43,577 nucleotides of DNA from Bacillota bacterium (GCA_023511485.1 JAIMBH010000019.1:1-43577); one strand, 5' to 3'. Shown: positions 24,041 to 32,614, counted from the stretch's first letter. The notes: generated by a model from the letters alone, not told the origin. Translations and numbers: made by a program.

Positions 24041-25963
24041 ATGGCTGGACGGCTCTCAAACTTCATAGACGCGTGGAAAAGCATATTTATAGGTCATAGC
24101 ATCACTGGAAAAAGGCTTAGAGCACCTCGGGTGACAGAATTCTACCCGTTTGAGAAACCCGAGCTTGCCGAGCGTTTCCGCGGTGCTCCTATGCTAAAGG
24201 GCGTTATGACCGAGACAACTGAGGCAGAGAAGTTCCCAAATAAGTTGGGTCTGTTCAACAAAACGATTACGGAAAAAAATGAGGCCGGTGAGCTTCCGCC
24301 GTGCGTTTATGAGTGTCCAGCTCATGTGGATGCCCGTGGCTATGTCGAGCTAATTGCTAAAGGAAGGTTTAAAGAATCGCTCGATTTGATTCGCGAGCGC
24401 TGTACGCTGGCTGCGTCAATAGGTCGTGTCTGCACGAGAATTTGCGAAGGCGGCTGCAGGCGCAATGCATTTGACGAGCCGATATCTATACGTGACCTTA
24501 AGCGTTTTGCGGCGGATTATTGCAGAGATATGCCTCATCCGCAGGCAGTACCAAAGACAAAGGACAAAACAGTTGCCATTATCGGTGCAGGACCGGCAGG
24601 TCTGACCGCAGCACAGGTTCTTGCAAAACAGGGCTATCCGGTTACTATCTACGACAAAAATCCGCAGGGCGGCGGAACGCTCCTGACCGGTATTCCAAAG
24701 TATAGGTTGCCAAAGGACGTCTTGAAATGGGACGTAGATGCAGTATGCTCGCTTGGAGTTGAGCTGAAGACCAATGTCGAGGTAGGCAAAGATATACACT
24801 TGAACGATATTATCAATTCTTACGATGCAGTACTTCTAGCAACTGGTCTTCCGGCTGGGTATAACCTCGGTATTGAAGGCGAAGATGCCGAAGGTGTTTG
24901 GAGCTGCCTGGACCTTCTAAGAGAGGTCAATTTTGACAGGAACCCGAAAATCGGCAAGAAGGTTGCAGTAATCGGCGGCGGTAACGTTGCTATGGATGGG
25001 GCGAGGACTTCGCTGCGTCTTGGGGCAGAACAGGTTTATCTTATCTACCGCAGGAGCAAGTCCGAGATGCCAGCCCGTTATGAAGAGATCCATGAAGCGG
25101 AAGAAGAGGGCATAATATTTGAACTTCTAACCAACCCAAAAAGCATTGTTACCGAGAACGGCAGGGTTGTTGGGCTTGAGTGTGTACGCATGGGCTTAGG
25201 TGAGCCGGACGCTTCCGGCAGGCGCCGTCCCGAGCCGATTCCGGGCAGTGAATTTATTATGGAAGTAGATACAGTCATTACAGCTATTGGCCAGAAGACT
25301 GACTTGAGCTTTCTTGAGGGAACAGATATCAAGTTGACCGAAAAAGGTGCCATTGTTTATGACAAACTGACGCTTCAGACGTCTAACCCCAAGGTGTTTA
25401 CTGCCGGTGAGGTAGTAACAGGTGCGGGTGCTGCCATCCAGGCAATTGCAAGCGGCCACGAGGCAGCGGAATCGCTTGATAGGTTCCTGCGTGGGGTTGA
25501 TCTAAAAGAGGGAAGAACGCCTCAATTTATTGCAAGGCCCTACGGTTATGGACCGGTTTACTTAGACATGGTTGAGCCGGAGAGACGAAGAACACCCATG
25601 CGGATGATTCCTGTTGAGGAGCGCCTTAAGGGCTTTGCGGAAGTTGAGCTTGGATATAACGAAGAAGAGGCTGTCCGCGAAGCAAACCGCTGTTTGGTCT
25701 GCGAGACTGAGAACTGCAGCGGTTGCACAATGTGCGCACGGACATGCCCAGTACAATGCATCGATGTTGAAAGAACTGGTCCCAATGAAACCAATCGAAA
25801 GGTTCTTAAATATAATCTTGATTTAACTAAGTGCATGTTCTGCGGTCTATGTGCAGAAATATGCCCGACTAATGCTCTTGAGATGAGCAAAGATTACGAG
25901 AATGCTGAGTATACTAAAGACAAACTCTTTTACGATAAAGAAAAAGCATTACGGAGGTCCTAA
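24041..25963 (+). CDS. NuoI with an embedded GltD/NfnB-like FAD-NAD(P)H oxidoreductase
   Basis: 640 residues in the nuoI slot. Residues 1-55 match the NuoI N-terminus (YPFEKPELAERFRG, then MLKG). Residues ~80-545 are a GltD-type flavoprotein: Fe-S cysteines C88, C92, C121, C131, C135, C139; FAD fold IIGAGPAGLTA (180-190); NAD(P) fold VIGGGNVAMDGA (310-321) with YRRSKSEMPA (336-345); closing FAD motif GEVVTGAGAAIQAI (456-469). Residues ~550-640 are the NuoI ferredoxin domain: C559/C562/C565/C569, then C598/C601/C604/C608, and the tail KLFYDKEKAL. C551/C554 end the GltD part. All cofactor motifs are intact, so a working NAD(P)H-to-Fe-S path is plausible. Shine-Dalgarno agagg precedes the ATG. 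The two halves and the nuo context are observed; the electron route is inferred. Confidence 0.9.
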   Translation: MAGRLSNFIDAWKSIFIGHSITGKRLRAPRVTEFYPFEKPELAERFRGAPMLKGVMTETTEAEKFPNKLGLFNKTITEKNEAGELPPCVYECPAHVDARGYVELIAKGRFKESLDLIRERCTLAASIGRVCTRICEGGCRRNAFDEPISIRDLKRFAADYCRDMPHPQAVPKTKDKTVAIIGAGPAGLTAAQVLAKQGYPVTIYDKNPQGGGTLLTGIPKYRLPKDVLKWDVDAVCSLGVELKTNVEVGKDIHLNDIINSYDAVLLATGLPAGYNLGIEGEDAEGVWSCLDLLREVNFDRNPKIGKKVAVIGGGNVAMDGARTSLRLGAEQVYLIYRRSKSEMPARYEEIHEAEEEGIIFELLTNPKSIVTENGRVVGLECVRMGLGEPDASGRRRPEPIPGSEFIMEVDTVITAIGQKTDLSFLEGTDIKLTEKGAIVYDKLTLQTSNPKVFTAGEVVTGAGAAIQAIASGHEAAESLDRFLRGVDLKEGRTPQFIARPYGYGPVYLDMVEPERRRTPMRMIPVEERLKGFAEVELGYNEEEAVREANRCLVCETENCSGCTMCARTCPVQCIDVERTGPNETNRKVLKYNLDLTKCMFCGLCAEICPTNALEMSKDYENAEYTKDKLFYDKEKALRRS

Positions 25964-25965
25964 TA

Positions 25966-26014
25966 AAGCTTTCAGCTATTAGCTGAGAGCATAAATAAAT
26001 TAAGCTGAAAGCTT
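25966..26014. repeat. 12-bp perfect inverted repeat inside the nuo operon
   Basis: aagctttcagct (25966-25977) and agctgaaagctt (26003-26014) are exact inverses with a 25-nt spacer that itself repeats the word (attagctgagagc). It lies between the chimeric nuoI and nuoJ, the only sizeable gap (about 124 bp) in the operon. There is no T-run, so it is more likely an mRNA processing or stability hairpin, or a dispersed repeat, than a terminator. Confidence 0.6.
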
Positions 26015-26087
26015 AACACTTTTAGCATTTATTAAAAGTCTATAGTTGATATCCGCTTTATGGATATTATGCAGGAGAGTAAAGATT

Positions 26088-26603
26088 ATGGATTTAGCGA
26101 CACAAATCATATTCTTCGGTCTATCAGCTATGGCTATAGCGAGCGCGATAGCGGTAGTAACTAGGCGAAATTTGTTTCACGCAGCCATGTTCCTGGGTTA
26201 CCTGATGCTGGTTATAGCGGGCTTTTACTTCCTGCTTAATGCAGACCTTGTCGGAATGATGCAGGTATTTGTTTATGTTGGTGGCGTTGTCGTCGTGTTG
26301 CTTTTTGGTATCATGCTTACTGCGCAGGTGACCAACGTACGGCTTGTTTCGGGATTTAAGTTTAAAGGTCTTACACTGCTATCGATTATTGGATTGGTGG
26401 TGCTACTTATCTCAGTTTTTAATAAGGCAACGCTGCAGGTATCAAATGCAGCAGTTCCGAAAGATAGCGTGTCGCTGGTAGGAAAGCTGTTCATGACAAA
26501 CTATATCTTGCCGTTTGAAGTTATATCAGTGTTGCTTTTGGCAGCTTTGATTGGGGCAATTGTAATAGCCCGGGATGAAGCCAAGCACAAGGAGGACAGA
26601 TAA
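26088..26603 (+). CDS. nuoJ: complex I subunit NuoJ
   Basis: A 171-residue, five-helix membrane subunit next to NuoK. The family core DLVGMMQVFVYVGGVVVVLLFGIML is present, including the glycine/valine-rich helix with the pi-bulge region. The start at 26088 is preferred because aggaga (26073-26078) precedes it at a good distance and MDLATQIIFFGLSAMAI fits the family. A more upstream TTG (26046) would add 14 polar residues. The stop overlaps the nuoK ATG by one base. Confidence 0.93.
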   Translation: MDLATQIIFFGLSAMAIASAIAVVTRRNLFHAAMFLGYLMLVIAGFYFLLNADLVGMMQVFVYVGGVVVVLLFGIMLTAQVTNVRLVSGFKFKGLTLLSIIGLVVLLISVFNKATLQVSNAAVPKDSVSLVGKLFMTNYILPFEVISVLLLAALIGAIVIARDEAKHKEDR

Positions 26604-26911
26604 TGATACCTCTTTCATGGTATCTGGTGGTAAGTGCAGTACTCTTTGGGATAGGTCTAGTTGGTGTTTTGCTGAGGCAAAATGCTGTGACTATTCTGTT
26701 CTCGGTTGAGATTATGTTAAATGCAGCTAATCTCAACCTGGTCGCTTTTTCGAGATATATAACGCCAAATGTGATATCCGGGCAGATGTTTGCCTTGTTT
26801 ATAATAGCGGTTGCAGCCGCTGAGGTGGCCGTTGGCCTAGCTATAATACTTACGATTTACCGAAACCTGCACTCGGTAAATTTGGATAGGTTTAATATAT
26901 TCAAGTGGTAG
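26603..26911 (+). CDS. nuoK: complex I subunit NuoK
   Basis: A 102-residue, three-helix subunit. It carries the membrane-embedded glutamate in FSVEIMLNAANLNLVAFSR, part of the proton E-channel, and a second acidic residue in AAAEVAVGLAI. Length and layout are typical. One base overlaps nuoJ, and nuoL begins 12 bp downstream. Confidence 0.94.
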   Translation: MIPLSWYLVVSAVLFGIGLVGVLLRQNAVTILFSVEIMLNAANLNLVAFSRYITPNVISGQMFALFIIAVAAAEVAVGLAIILTIYRNLHSVNLDRFNIFKW

Positions 26912-26923
26912 CGGAGAAGAGAC

Positions 26924-28786
26924 ATGGATGCTTATAACATAATTCCTTATTACTTATCAGCAATAGTCTTACTGCCAACTGTAAGTTTCTTGTTGCTTCT
27001 TATTTTTGGCAAGAAATGGGGAGAGAAGTCAGCTTATGTCTCAATTGCGGCGGTGCTGATAAGTTTTGTACTTTCAATTAAAGCATTGGTCGACGTGCTC
27101 GGCGGGATACACGCCGAAACCACATTTACCTGGGCTGCAATAGGCGATCTTCACCTAACCTTCGGGTTGTTACTGGATCCACTGTCTGCAATGATGCTGG
27201 TCGTTGTGACCATGGTGAGCGCGCTAGTGCAGATCTTCTCTGTAGGCTATATGCACGGTGACAAGCGCTATGGTTGGTTCTATGCATGCCTTTCGATGTT
27301 TACCGTATCCATGCTTCTTCTTGTGTTCTCGCCGAACTATGTGCAGATGTATATGGCATGGGAAGGCGTCGGCGTATTCTCATACCTTTTGATTGGGTTC
27401 TGGTTTGAAAAGAGAAGCGCAAGCCAGGCTGCAAAGAAAGCCTTTATGGTAACGAGGGTTGGCGATCTGGGATTTGCAGCCTCTCTTATTCTTCTTTACG
27501 TAACCACCGGGACGCTTGATATGGATAAGGTGTTTGCCGCAAGCCTGCTTCCGAGTACTGCTGCGTTAATAGCGATTCTGATGTTCTTCGGGGCTATCGG
27601 TAAGTCAGCTCAGTTCCCGCTCCACGTGTGGTTGCCTGACGCAATGGAAGGTCCGACTCCAGTTAGTGCCCTCATCCACGCGGCAACCATGGTTGCAGCC
27701 GGTGTGTATCTGGTAGCAAGGTCGTACCCGCTGTTTGAGAAGGGTCCGGTTTCGCTTGAGTTCGTTGCAATAATCGGAACGATTACGGCTTTTATGGCTG
27801 CTACCATTGCGCTTACCGCAACAGACATAAAGAAAGTTCTGGCCTACTCGACAATAAGCCAGCTTGGCTATATGATGATGGGCCTTGGCGTAGGTGCATT
27901 TGCGGCAGGTACATTCCATCTGTTTACGCACGCTTTTTTCAAGGCACTCCTCTTTCTTGGTGCAGGTAGCGTAATCCACGCAGTTCATAGCCAGGAGATT
28001 TTTGAGATGGGTGGCCTGTGGAAGAAGATGAAGATAACCTCAATAACGTTTATTATAGGAGGTCTTGCACTTGCAGGAGTGCCACCATTTGCGGGATTCT
28101 GGAGCAAGGATGAGATACTTGCCGGTGCTTATAGCAGCGGGCACACAGCAATATTTATATTTGGGCTTTTAACCGCGCTTTTAACCGCGTTCTACACATT
28201 CCGGCTAATCTTTGTGGTTTTCTTTGGCAAGCCGAGAGTTAGTCATCATGGTGACCACGTGCATGAGTCCCCGCTGGTTATGAGCGGTCCGCTAATGATT
28301 CTTGGTTTGTTTGCACTAACAGCTGGATTAATTGGCTCACCGTTAGCGCAGAACGCTTTCCAGGGATTTATACTAGGCGGGCATGGAGAGGAGCACCATA
28401 TAAACTACATGGTTATGGGGGCATCTGTTCTATTAGCCGTTCTTGGTATTGCGGCGGCATGGTTAAAATATGGAACAACGCTTCTGCCATCGGGCGTTAT
28501 TACCAAAGATAATCCGATTTACAAGTTGCTGGTCAATAAATATTACATGGATGAGCTTTACTACTACACTTTAATTGTTCCGACCCATGCAATCGCAAAA
28601 GCGGTTCTTGCTTTCGATCAGAAGGTCGTCGACGGCATCGTAAATGGCGTTGCCTGGGTGACCGCGAGGCTGGGTTGGACTTTAAGGCGGGTTCAGACCG
28701 GCTATGTGCAGAACTATGCGTTGCTTATGATAATCGGATTGGTAGTTTTGATAATTTGGTCATTTAGATATCTGGGTTTGCATTAA
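26924..28786 (+). CDS. nuoL: complex I subunit NuoL (distal proton pump)
   Basis: A 620-residue antiporter-like subunit with the MRP-type core. WEGVGVFSYLLIGFWF carries the key helix-5 glutamate, WLPDAMEGPTPVSALIHAATMVAAGVYL is the broken-helix region with the channel lysine nearby, and TDIKKVLAYSTISQLGYMM follows. It has the C-terminal lateral helix extension that distinguishes NuoL from NuoM. Typical length for the family. A histidine-rich loop, HHGDHVHES, sits before the last third. It translocates protons at the end of the membrane arm. Confidence 0.95.
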   Translation: MDAYNIIPYYLSAIVLLPTVSFLLLLIFGKKWGEKSAYVSIAAVLISFVLSIKALVDVLGGIHAETTFTWAAIGDLHLTFGLLLDPLSAMMLVVVTMVSALVQIFSVGYMHGDKRYGWFYACLSMFTVSMLLLVFSPNYVQMYMAWEGVGVFSYLLIGFWFEKRSASQAAKKAFMVTRVGDLGFAASLILLYVTTGTLDMDKVFAASLLPSTAALIAILMFFGAIGKSAQFPLHVWLPDAMEGPTPVSALIHAATMVAAGVYLVARSYPLFEKGPVSLEFVAIIGTITAFMAATIALTATDIKKVLAYSTISQLGYMMMGLGVGAFAAGTFHLFTHAFFKALLFLGAGSVIHAVHSQEIFEMGGLWKKMKITSITFIIGGLALAGVPPFAGFWSKDEILAGAYSSGHTAIFIFGLLTALLTAFYTFRLIFVVFFGKPRVSHHGDHVHESPLVMSGPLMILGLFALTAGLIGSPLAQNAFQGFILGGHGEEHHINYMVMGASVLLAVLGIAAAWLKYGTTLLPSGVITKDNPIYKLLVNKYYMDELYYYTLIVPTHAIAKAVLAFDQKVVDGIVNGVAWVTARLGWTLRRVQTGYVQNYALLMIIGLVVLIIWSFRYLGLH

Positions 28787-28798
28787 GGGTGTGAAGGA

Positions 28799-30262
28799 AT
28801 GAGTTACCCAATACTTTCAATAATCATACTGCTGCCGATAGCGGGAGCTCTACTGCTGCAATTTATACCACGCAGGCAGGCTAATCTCATTCGCACGGTT
28901 GCACTGCTAGTTACGCTTATCGACCTTGCTTTTGGGACTGTGCTTTTAGCCAATTACAAGGCCGGGCAGGCGACAATGCAGTTTGTTGAGAAACTCGCAT
29001 GGGTGCCCAAAGCAGGTATATCTTACTTTGTTGGGCTTGACGGTATCAGCATGCCTTTATTTGAGCTGACTTTGCTTCTTATGGTAGTGTCGGTTCTAGC
29101 CTCCTGGTCAATCAAGGAGAGGGTAAGAGAGCACTACAGCTTAATGCTTCTTCTTGCGGTAGGTATGTTAGGTACCTTTGCGGCTTTAGATTTCGTGCTC
29201 TTCTACATATTCTGGGAACTGGTTCTTATCCCAATGTACTTTATTATCGGTATTTGGGGCGGCGAAAACCGTAACTACGCGGCCATCAAGTTCTTCCTGT
29301 ATACATTGGCTGGAAGTGTCTTGATGCTGGTTGGTATACTTGCGCTTTACTTCACTTCTGGCCTGGGCACGTTTGATATGGTAAAGCTGATGCAATCAGG
29401 ATACCATTCTTATCTGTCGACATTTATCTTTGTCACTTTCTTCCTAGGATTTGCGGTAAAGGTACCAATGTGGCCGTTCCACACGTGGCTGCCCGATGCG
29501 CACGTACAGGCTCCAACTGCAGGAAGCGTGCTGCTTGCAGGCATTCTTCTTAAGATGGGGACTTATGCGTTTATAAGAATCGTAGTTCAGATACTTCCGA
29601 CCGAGTTTGCGAGGTTTGCACCGTTTGTTGCAGTTCTTGCCGTTATAAGTATTGTCTATGGAGCATATACAGCCCTTGCACAGAAGGATTTAAAGAAGAT
29701 GGTTGCTTATTCAAGTGTGAGCCATATGGGCTACGTTATGCTGGGCATAGCGGCTCTTACTCAGGTATCGCTAAATGGAGCCGTGTTGCAGATGGTAAAC
29801 CACGGGCTTATAACTGGCATGCTCTTTTTGATGGTCGGATATATTTATGAAAGGACTCATACGCGCGATATTGCGAAACTCGGTGGGCTTTCGATCAAGA
29901 TTCCGATTCTTGGCGGTATGTTCGTGTTTGCGGCGCTGGCATCCCTTGGATTGCCGGGCTTAAGTGGGTTTGTAGGTGAGATTCTGATAATGCTTGGTTC
30001 GTATGGGGCTTTTAAGGTCTACACGATTCTTGCAGTTATTACGCTTGCTCTCACCGCATTCTATCTGATACGGGCAAATCAGAATGCCATATTTGGCGTT
30101 CCGCAGGCATGGATGGGCAATTTCAATGATGCAAACGGCAGAGAGCTTGTAAGTGCCCTGCCATTGATATTCATGATTGTCGCGATAGGGGTTTACCCGC
30201 AGCCATTCTTGCATTATATTAATCCTGCTGTCGATGCAGTGTTGCAAATAGTAGGTAAATAA
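28799..30262 (+). CDS. nuoM: complex I subunit NuoM (middle proton pump)
   Basis: A 487-residue, 14-helix antiporter-like subunit. FWELVLIPMYFIIGIWGG includes the pumping glutamate. HTWLPDAHVQAPTAGSVLLAGILLKMGTYAFIR and QKDLKKMVAYSSVSHMGYV are the discontinuous-helix blocks. It is 12 bp downstream of nuoL and 17 bp before nuoN, all on one strand. Confidence 0.95.
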   Translation: MSYPILSIIILLPIAGALLLQFIPRRQANLIRTVALLVTLIDLAFGTVLLANYKAGQATMQFVEKLAWVPKAGISYFVGLDGISMPLFELTLLLMVVSVLASWSIKERVREHYSLMLLLAVGMLGTFAALDFVLFYIFWELVLIPMYFIIGIWGGENRNYAAIKFFLYTLAGSVLMLVGILALYFTSGLGTFDMVKLMQSGYHSYLSTFIFVTFFLGFAVKVPMWPFHTWLPDAHVQAPTAGSVLLAGILLKMGTYAFIRIVVQILPTEFARFAPFVAVLAVISIVYGAYTALAQKDLKKMVAYSSVSHMGYVMLGIAALTQVSLNGAVLQMVNHGLITGMLFLMVGYIYERTHTRDIAKLGGLSIKIPILGGMFVFAALASLGLPGLSGFVGEILIMLGSYGAFKVYTILAVITLALTAFYLIRANQNAIFGVPQAWMGNFNDANGRELVSALPLIFMIVAIGVYPQPFLHYINPAVDAVLQIVGK

Positions 30263-30279
30263 AAAGAGGTATAGCTGGG

Positions 30280-31689
30280 ATGGATTTTTCACAAATTAAT
30301 TGGATGGCTCTAATGCCGGAAATAATAATACTGGGCTTTGCGGTAATAGTTCTACTGGGAGAGCTCTTTTTGACCGCTGCGGCAAAGAGGTCGTTGGGTG
30401 CCGTTACTCTTATTGGTTTGCTGATAAGCTTAGCGAGCGTAGTCAATATCTGGGGCTTGGAAGTAAGCGAGTTTAATGGGATGTTTGAAGTTGACCTCAC
30501 TGCAAATATACTAAAGGCTATCCTTTTGGCAACTACCGCACTTGTTGTCCTTGGAACTCTAAAAACAAGAGTTACATTGGGTGAGGGAGAGTTCTTCAGC
30601 CTGATCCTGTTTTCGGTGTTGGGCACTATGTTTATGGCCTCGGCAACCGATATGATCATGCTTTTTATAGCGCTTGAACTAACAGTCCTTCCGGCGTATG
30701 TCCTGGTAGCCAGCAAAAAAGATGCAAAATCGGCTGAAGCAGCCTTAAAATATTTCCTTCTGGGTATTGTAGCCTCAGTAGTTCTGCTATATGGCATGAC
30801 CCTCTTGTTTGGTTTGACCGGCTCCACAGGCTTTGCCGATATTGCGCATAAGTTAAGCGGAAAGGCGATAAGCCCAATGCTGGTCGTCTCTATATTGATG
30901 ATCATGGTAGGTCTAGGCTTTAAAGTTGCCGCTGTACCGTTCCATTTCTGGGCGCCGGATGTTTACGAGGGGTCGCCAGTTCCAGTAGCATCGTACCTTT
31001 CAGCCGGACCTAAAGCCGGGGGTTTCGCCGCACTCATCCACCTTTTCCCAGTTGCGCTCGCTTCGGTCACGCCGGCCTGGGCAGCTCTATTTGCCATCTT
31101 GGCAGTTATGAGCATGTTTATCGGAAACCTGGTCGCACTTGCGCAGAGCCAGGTAAGAAGGCTTCTTGGATATTCAGCAGTTGCGCATACTGGTTATCTG
31201 CTGGTTGGCCTTGCGGTTGCCAGCAAAATCGGATATACATCCATGATATTTTACTTCTTCGTTTACTCGCTGGCTGCGCTTGGTGCTTTCCTCGTTGTGC
31301 TTGCAACGACAGAGCGGGGGATAGGGGAGAATGTAACAGACTTTGCGGGCTTACACAAGAGGGCCCCGATGCTTGCTATTGCGATGGCTATATTCTTGTT
31401 CTCTCTGGTAGGAATTCCGCCGTTTGCGGGTTTCATGGGTAAGCTTTTCCTGTTTAAATCAGCTGTAGAGTCGAACCTCATCTGGCTTGCAGTAGTCGGT
31501 GTACTAAACAGCGTGATATCGTTTGGGTACTACGTAACAGTTATCAGGCAAATGTACCTGGTAAAACCAGAGAGCAGTGAGACTGTCATAGTATCAAGAC
31601 CCTTATACCTTTCCATAATGCTTATTATGGCCGCTATAATCCTCCTGGGTGTTTACCCGACAGCTTTTCTGTCTATAATTAAGCTATAG
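30280..31689 (+). CDS. nuoN: complex I subunit NuoN (proximal proton pump)
   Basis: 469 residues, last of the core nuo genes. Family motifs: ALELTVLPAYVLVASKK with the conserved glutamate, VPFHFWAPDVYEGSPVPVASYLSAGPKAGGFAAL, and QSQVRRLLGYSAVAHTGYLLVGL. It completes the four antiporter-like/E-channel components, so the membrane arm is whole even though NuoEFG are missing. Confidence 0.95.
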   Translation: MDFSQINWMALMPEIIILGFAVIVLLGELFLTAAAKRSLGAVTLIGLLISLASVVNIWGLEVSEFNGMFEVDLTANILKAILLATTALVVLGTLKTRVTLGEGEFFSLILFSVLGTMFMASATDMIMLFIALELTVLPAYVLVASKKDAKSAEAALKYFLLGIVASVVLLYGMTLLFGLTGSTGFADIAHKLSGKAISPMLVVSILMIMVGLGFKVAAVPFHFWAPDVYEGSPVPVASYLSAGPKAGGFAALIHLFPVALASVTPAWAALFAILAVMSMFIGNLVALAQSQVRRLLGYSAVAHTGYLLVGLAVASKIGYTSMIFYFFVYSLAALGAFLVVLATTERGIGENVTDFAGLHKRAPMLAIAMAIFLFSLVGIPPFAGFMGKLFLFKSAVESNLIWLAVVGVLNSVISFGYYVTVIRQMYLVKPESSETVIVSRPLYLSIMLIMAAIILLGVYPTAFLSIIKL

Positions 31690-31711
31690 ATGGCAATCAG
31701 GAGGGGTTTGA

Positions 31712-31924
31712 ATGGAAGAGCAGAGCTTTGCTCTTATGTTAAGGCGTGCCCTAACAGAGTACGATTTTGAACGTATTGACATAAGACCTGATCAAGCATC
31801 GGTGACCCTAAAAAGGGAAGTATATGCTGAGGATAGTAAAAGCGATACTCTTGAGTTTAATTTCTCAGATCCTGTCCTTATAAAAGTCCTTGAACACCTG
31901 AAATCGTATTTGCCCTCGATGTAG
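31712..31924 (+). CDS. small protein of unknown function at the end of the nuo operon
   Basis: 70 residues, soluble, no family recognised. It has a predicted helix (FALMLRRALTEYDF), two or three strands (IDIRPDQASVTLKREV) and a C-terminal helix (PVLIKVLEHLKSYL), acidic overall. A strong Shine-Dalgarno (caggagggg) and a 22-bp gap from nuoN make it very likely real and co-transcribed with complex I. It might be an accessory or assembly factor, but nothing in the sequence shows this. Confidence 0.65.
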   Translation: MEEQSFALMLRRALTEYDFERIDIRPDQASVTLKREVYAEDSKSDTLEFNFSDPVLIKVLEHLKSYLPSM

Positions 31925-32003
31925 GTAGCCCTGGTGTTGCCCTCGTTAACTTGCCAATAAAAATTGCTGAAAAAACGAAGTACCATTAACGCTGAATGAA
32001 GCC

Positions 32004-32024
32004 CAAAAGGCCTGTAAAGGGCCT
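32004..32024 (-). terminator. terminator of the DUF1540 gene (minus strand)
   Basis: aggcct (32008-32013) and gggcct (32019-32024) form a 6-bp stem with a 5-nt loop starting at the stop codon. On the minus strand it is followed by TTTT (complement of 32004-32007). Short but well placed. Confidence 0.55.
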
Positions 32025-32310
32025 ATACTTGTCTTGGCACAAAGGTTTCGCAATCTGCGTGGTTTTCGTGCCAATCAACTGTGACCCCTGGTGCCCCGCA
32101 AGCCAGGTCTGCATTATAGCGGCAAAGCAACACGTTGCAGCCGCCGACATTGCCCTGTGGGCTTTCGATTTCACTGCCACCAACCCCAGGTCTAAATGTA
32201 TCGCAAGCAGGGTGTTCCTGGCCTACATGGATAGAAGAGGCGTGGCAGAGCTTTCCCTCATTATAGACGCAACTGTGCACCGTACAGGCTAAAACAGGTG
32301 GTGTAGGCAT
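32023..32310 (-). CDS. protein with two DUF1540 repeats
   Basis: A 95-residue, cysteine-rich protein made of two DUF1540 units. The first has C9, C14, C22 and C36 (CTVHSCVYNEGKLCHA, then ACDTF). The second has C58, C63, C71 and C87 (CNVLLCRYNADLACGA, then DCETF). Four cysteines per unit suggest a small metal-binding fold, probably zinc. DUF1540 proteins are common in spore-forming and other Gram-positive anaerobes, and their role is unknown. AGGAGG upstream of the ATG fixes the start. It has its own hairpin terminator and no partner gene. Confidence 0.85.
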   Translation of the reverse strand: MPTPPVLACTVHSCVYNEGKLCHASSIHVGQEHPACDTFRPGVGGSEIESPQGNVGGCNVLLCRYNADLACGAPGVTVDWHENHADCETFVPRQV

Positions 32311-32556
32311 GACATACCTCCTAGTAGAAATATTTTATTCTAGGATAATTTTTGGTTTTATTTACCCAATGTAGGGAAAAATATTGAAAAATTAGCCCTT
32401 ACGAGCGCAAGTTCAAGTACTGTAATACGGCAGTTATTTTTAAGAAAAAAGCTAAAGTTGTGCTGGATAATGCCGATAATAATAATGTCAGCCAAGGCGG
32501 GAAAAATAGAAGCTTTGGCGAGGGCTTCTAGGTCGTGGCAGACGTCTTGACTGACG
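32311..32556. other. intergenic region between DUF1540 gene and the tatA terminator
   Basis: Should contain the minus-strand promoter of the DUF1540 gene. On that strand a -10-like TAGAAT lies near 32338-32343 within an inverted repeat (cctag 32321-32325 / ctagg 32339-32343). No good -35 is found. Nothing else supported. Confidence 0.3.
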
Positions 32557-32587
32557 AAAAAATCCCGTTTAAAAAAACGGGATTTTT
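32557..32587 (-). terminator. terminator downstream of tatA (bidirectional shape)
   Basis: tcccgttt (32563-32570) pairs with aaacggga (32575-32582), flanked by A6 (32557-32562) and T5 (32583-32587). Read on the minus strand it ends in a T6 run 28 bp after the tatA stop. Confidence 0.85.
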
Positions 32588-32614
32588 ATATTTAACGGTT
32601 CCTAAGGCGTTTTC

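Noticed and set aside
26046-26087. Upstream TTG start for nuoJ
   Set aside because: It would add 14 non-homologous residues and lacks a ribosome site; ATG 26088 with aggaga fits the family.
31996-32292. 98-codon frame opposite the DUF1540 gene
   Set aside because: It is the antisense of a clear cysteine-repeat protein with its own ribosome site; the plus frame has no family match or start signal.
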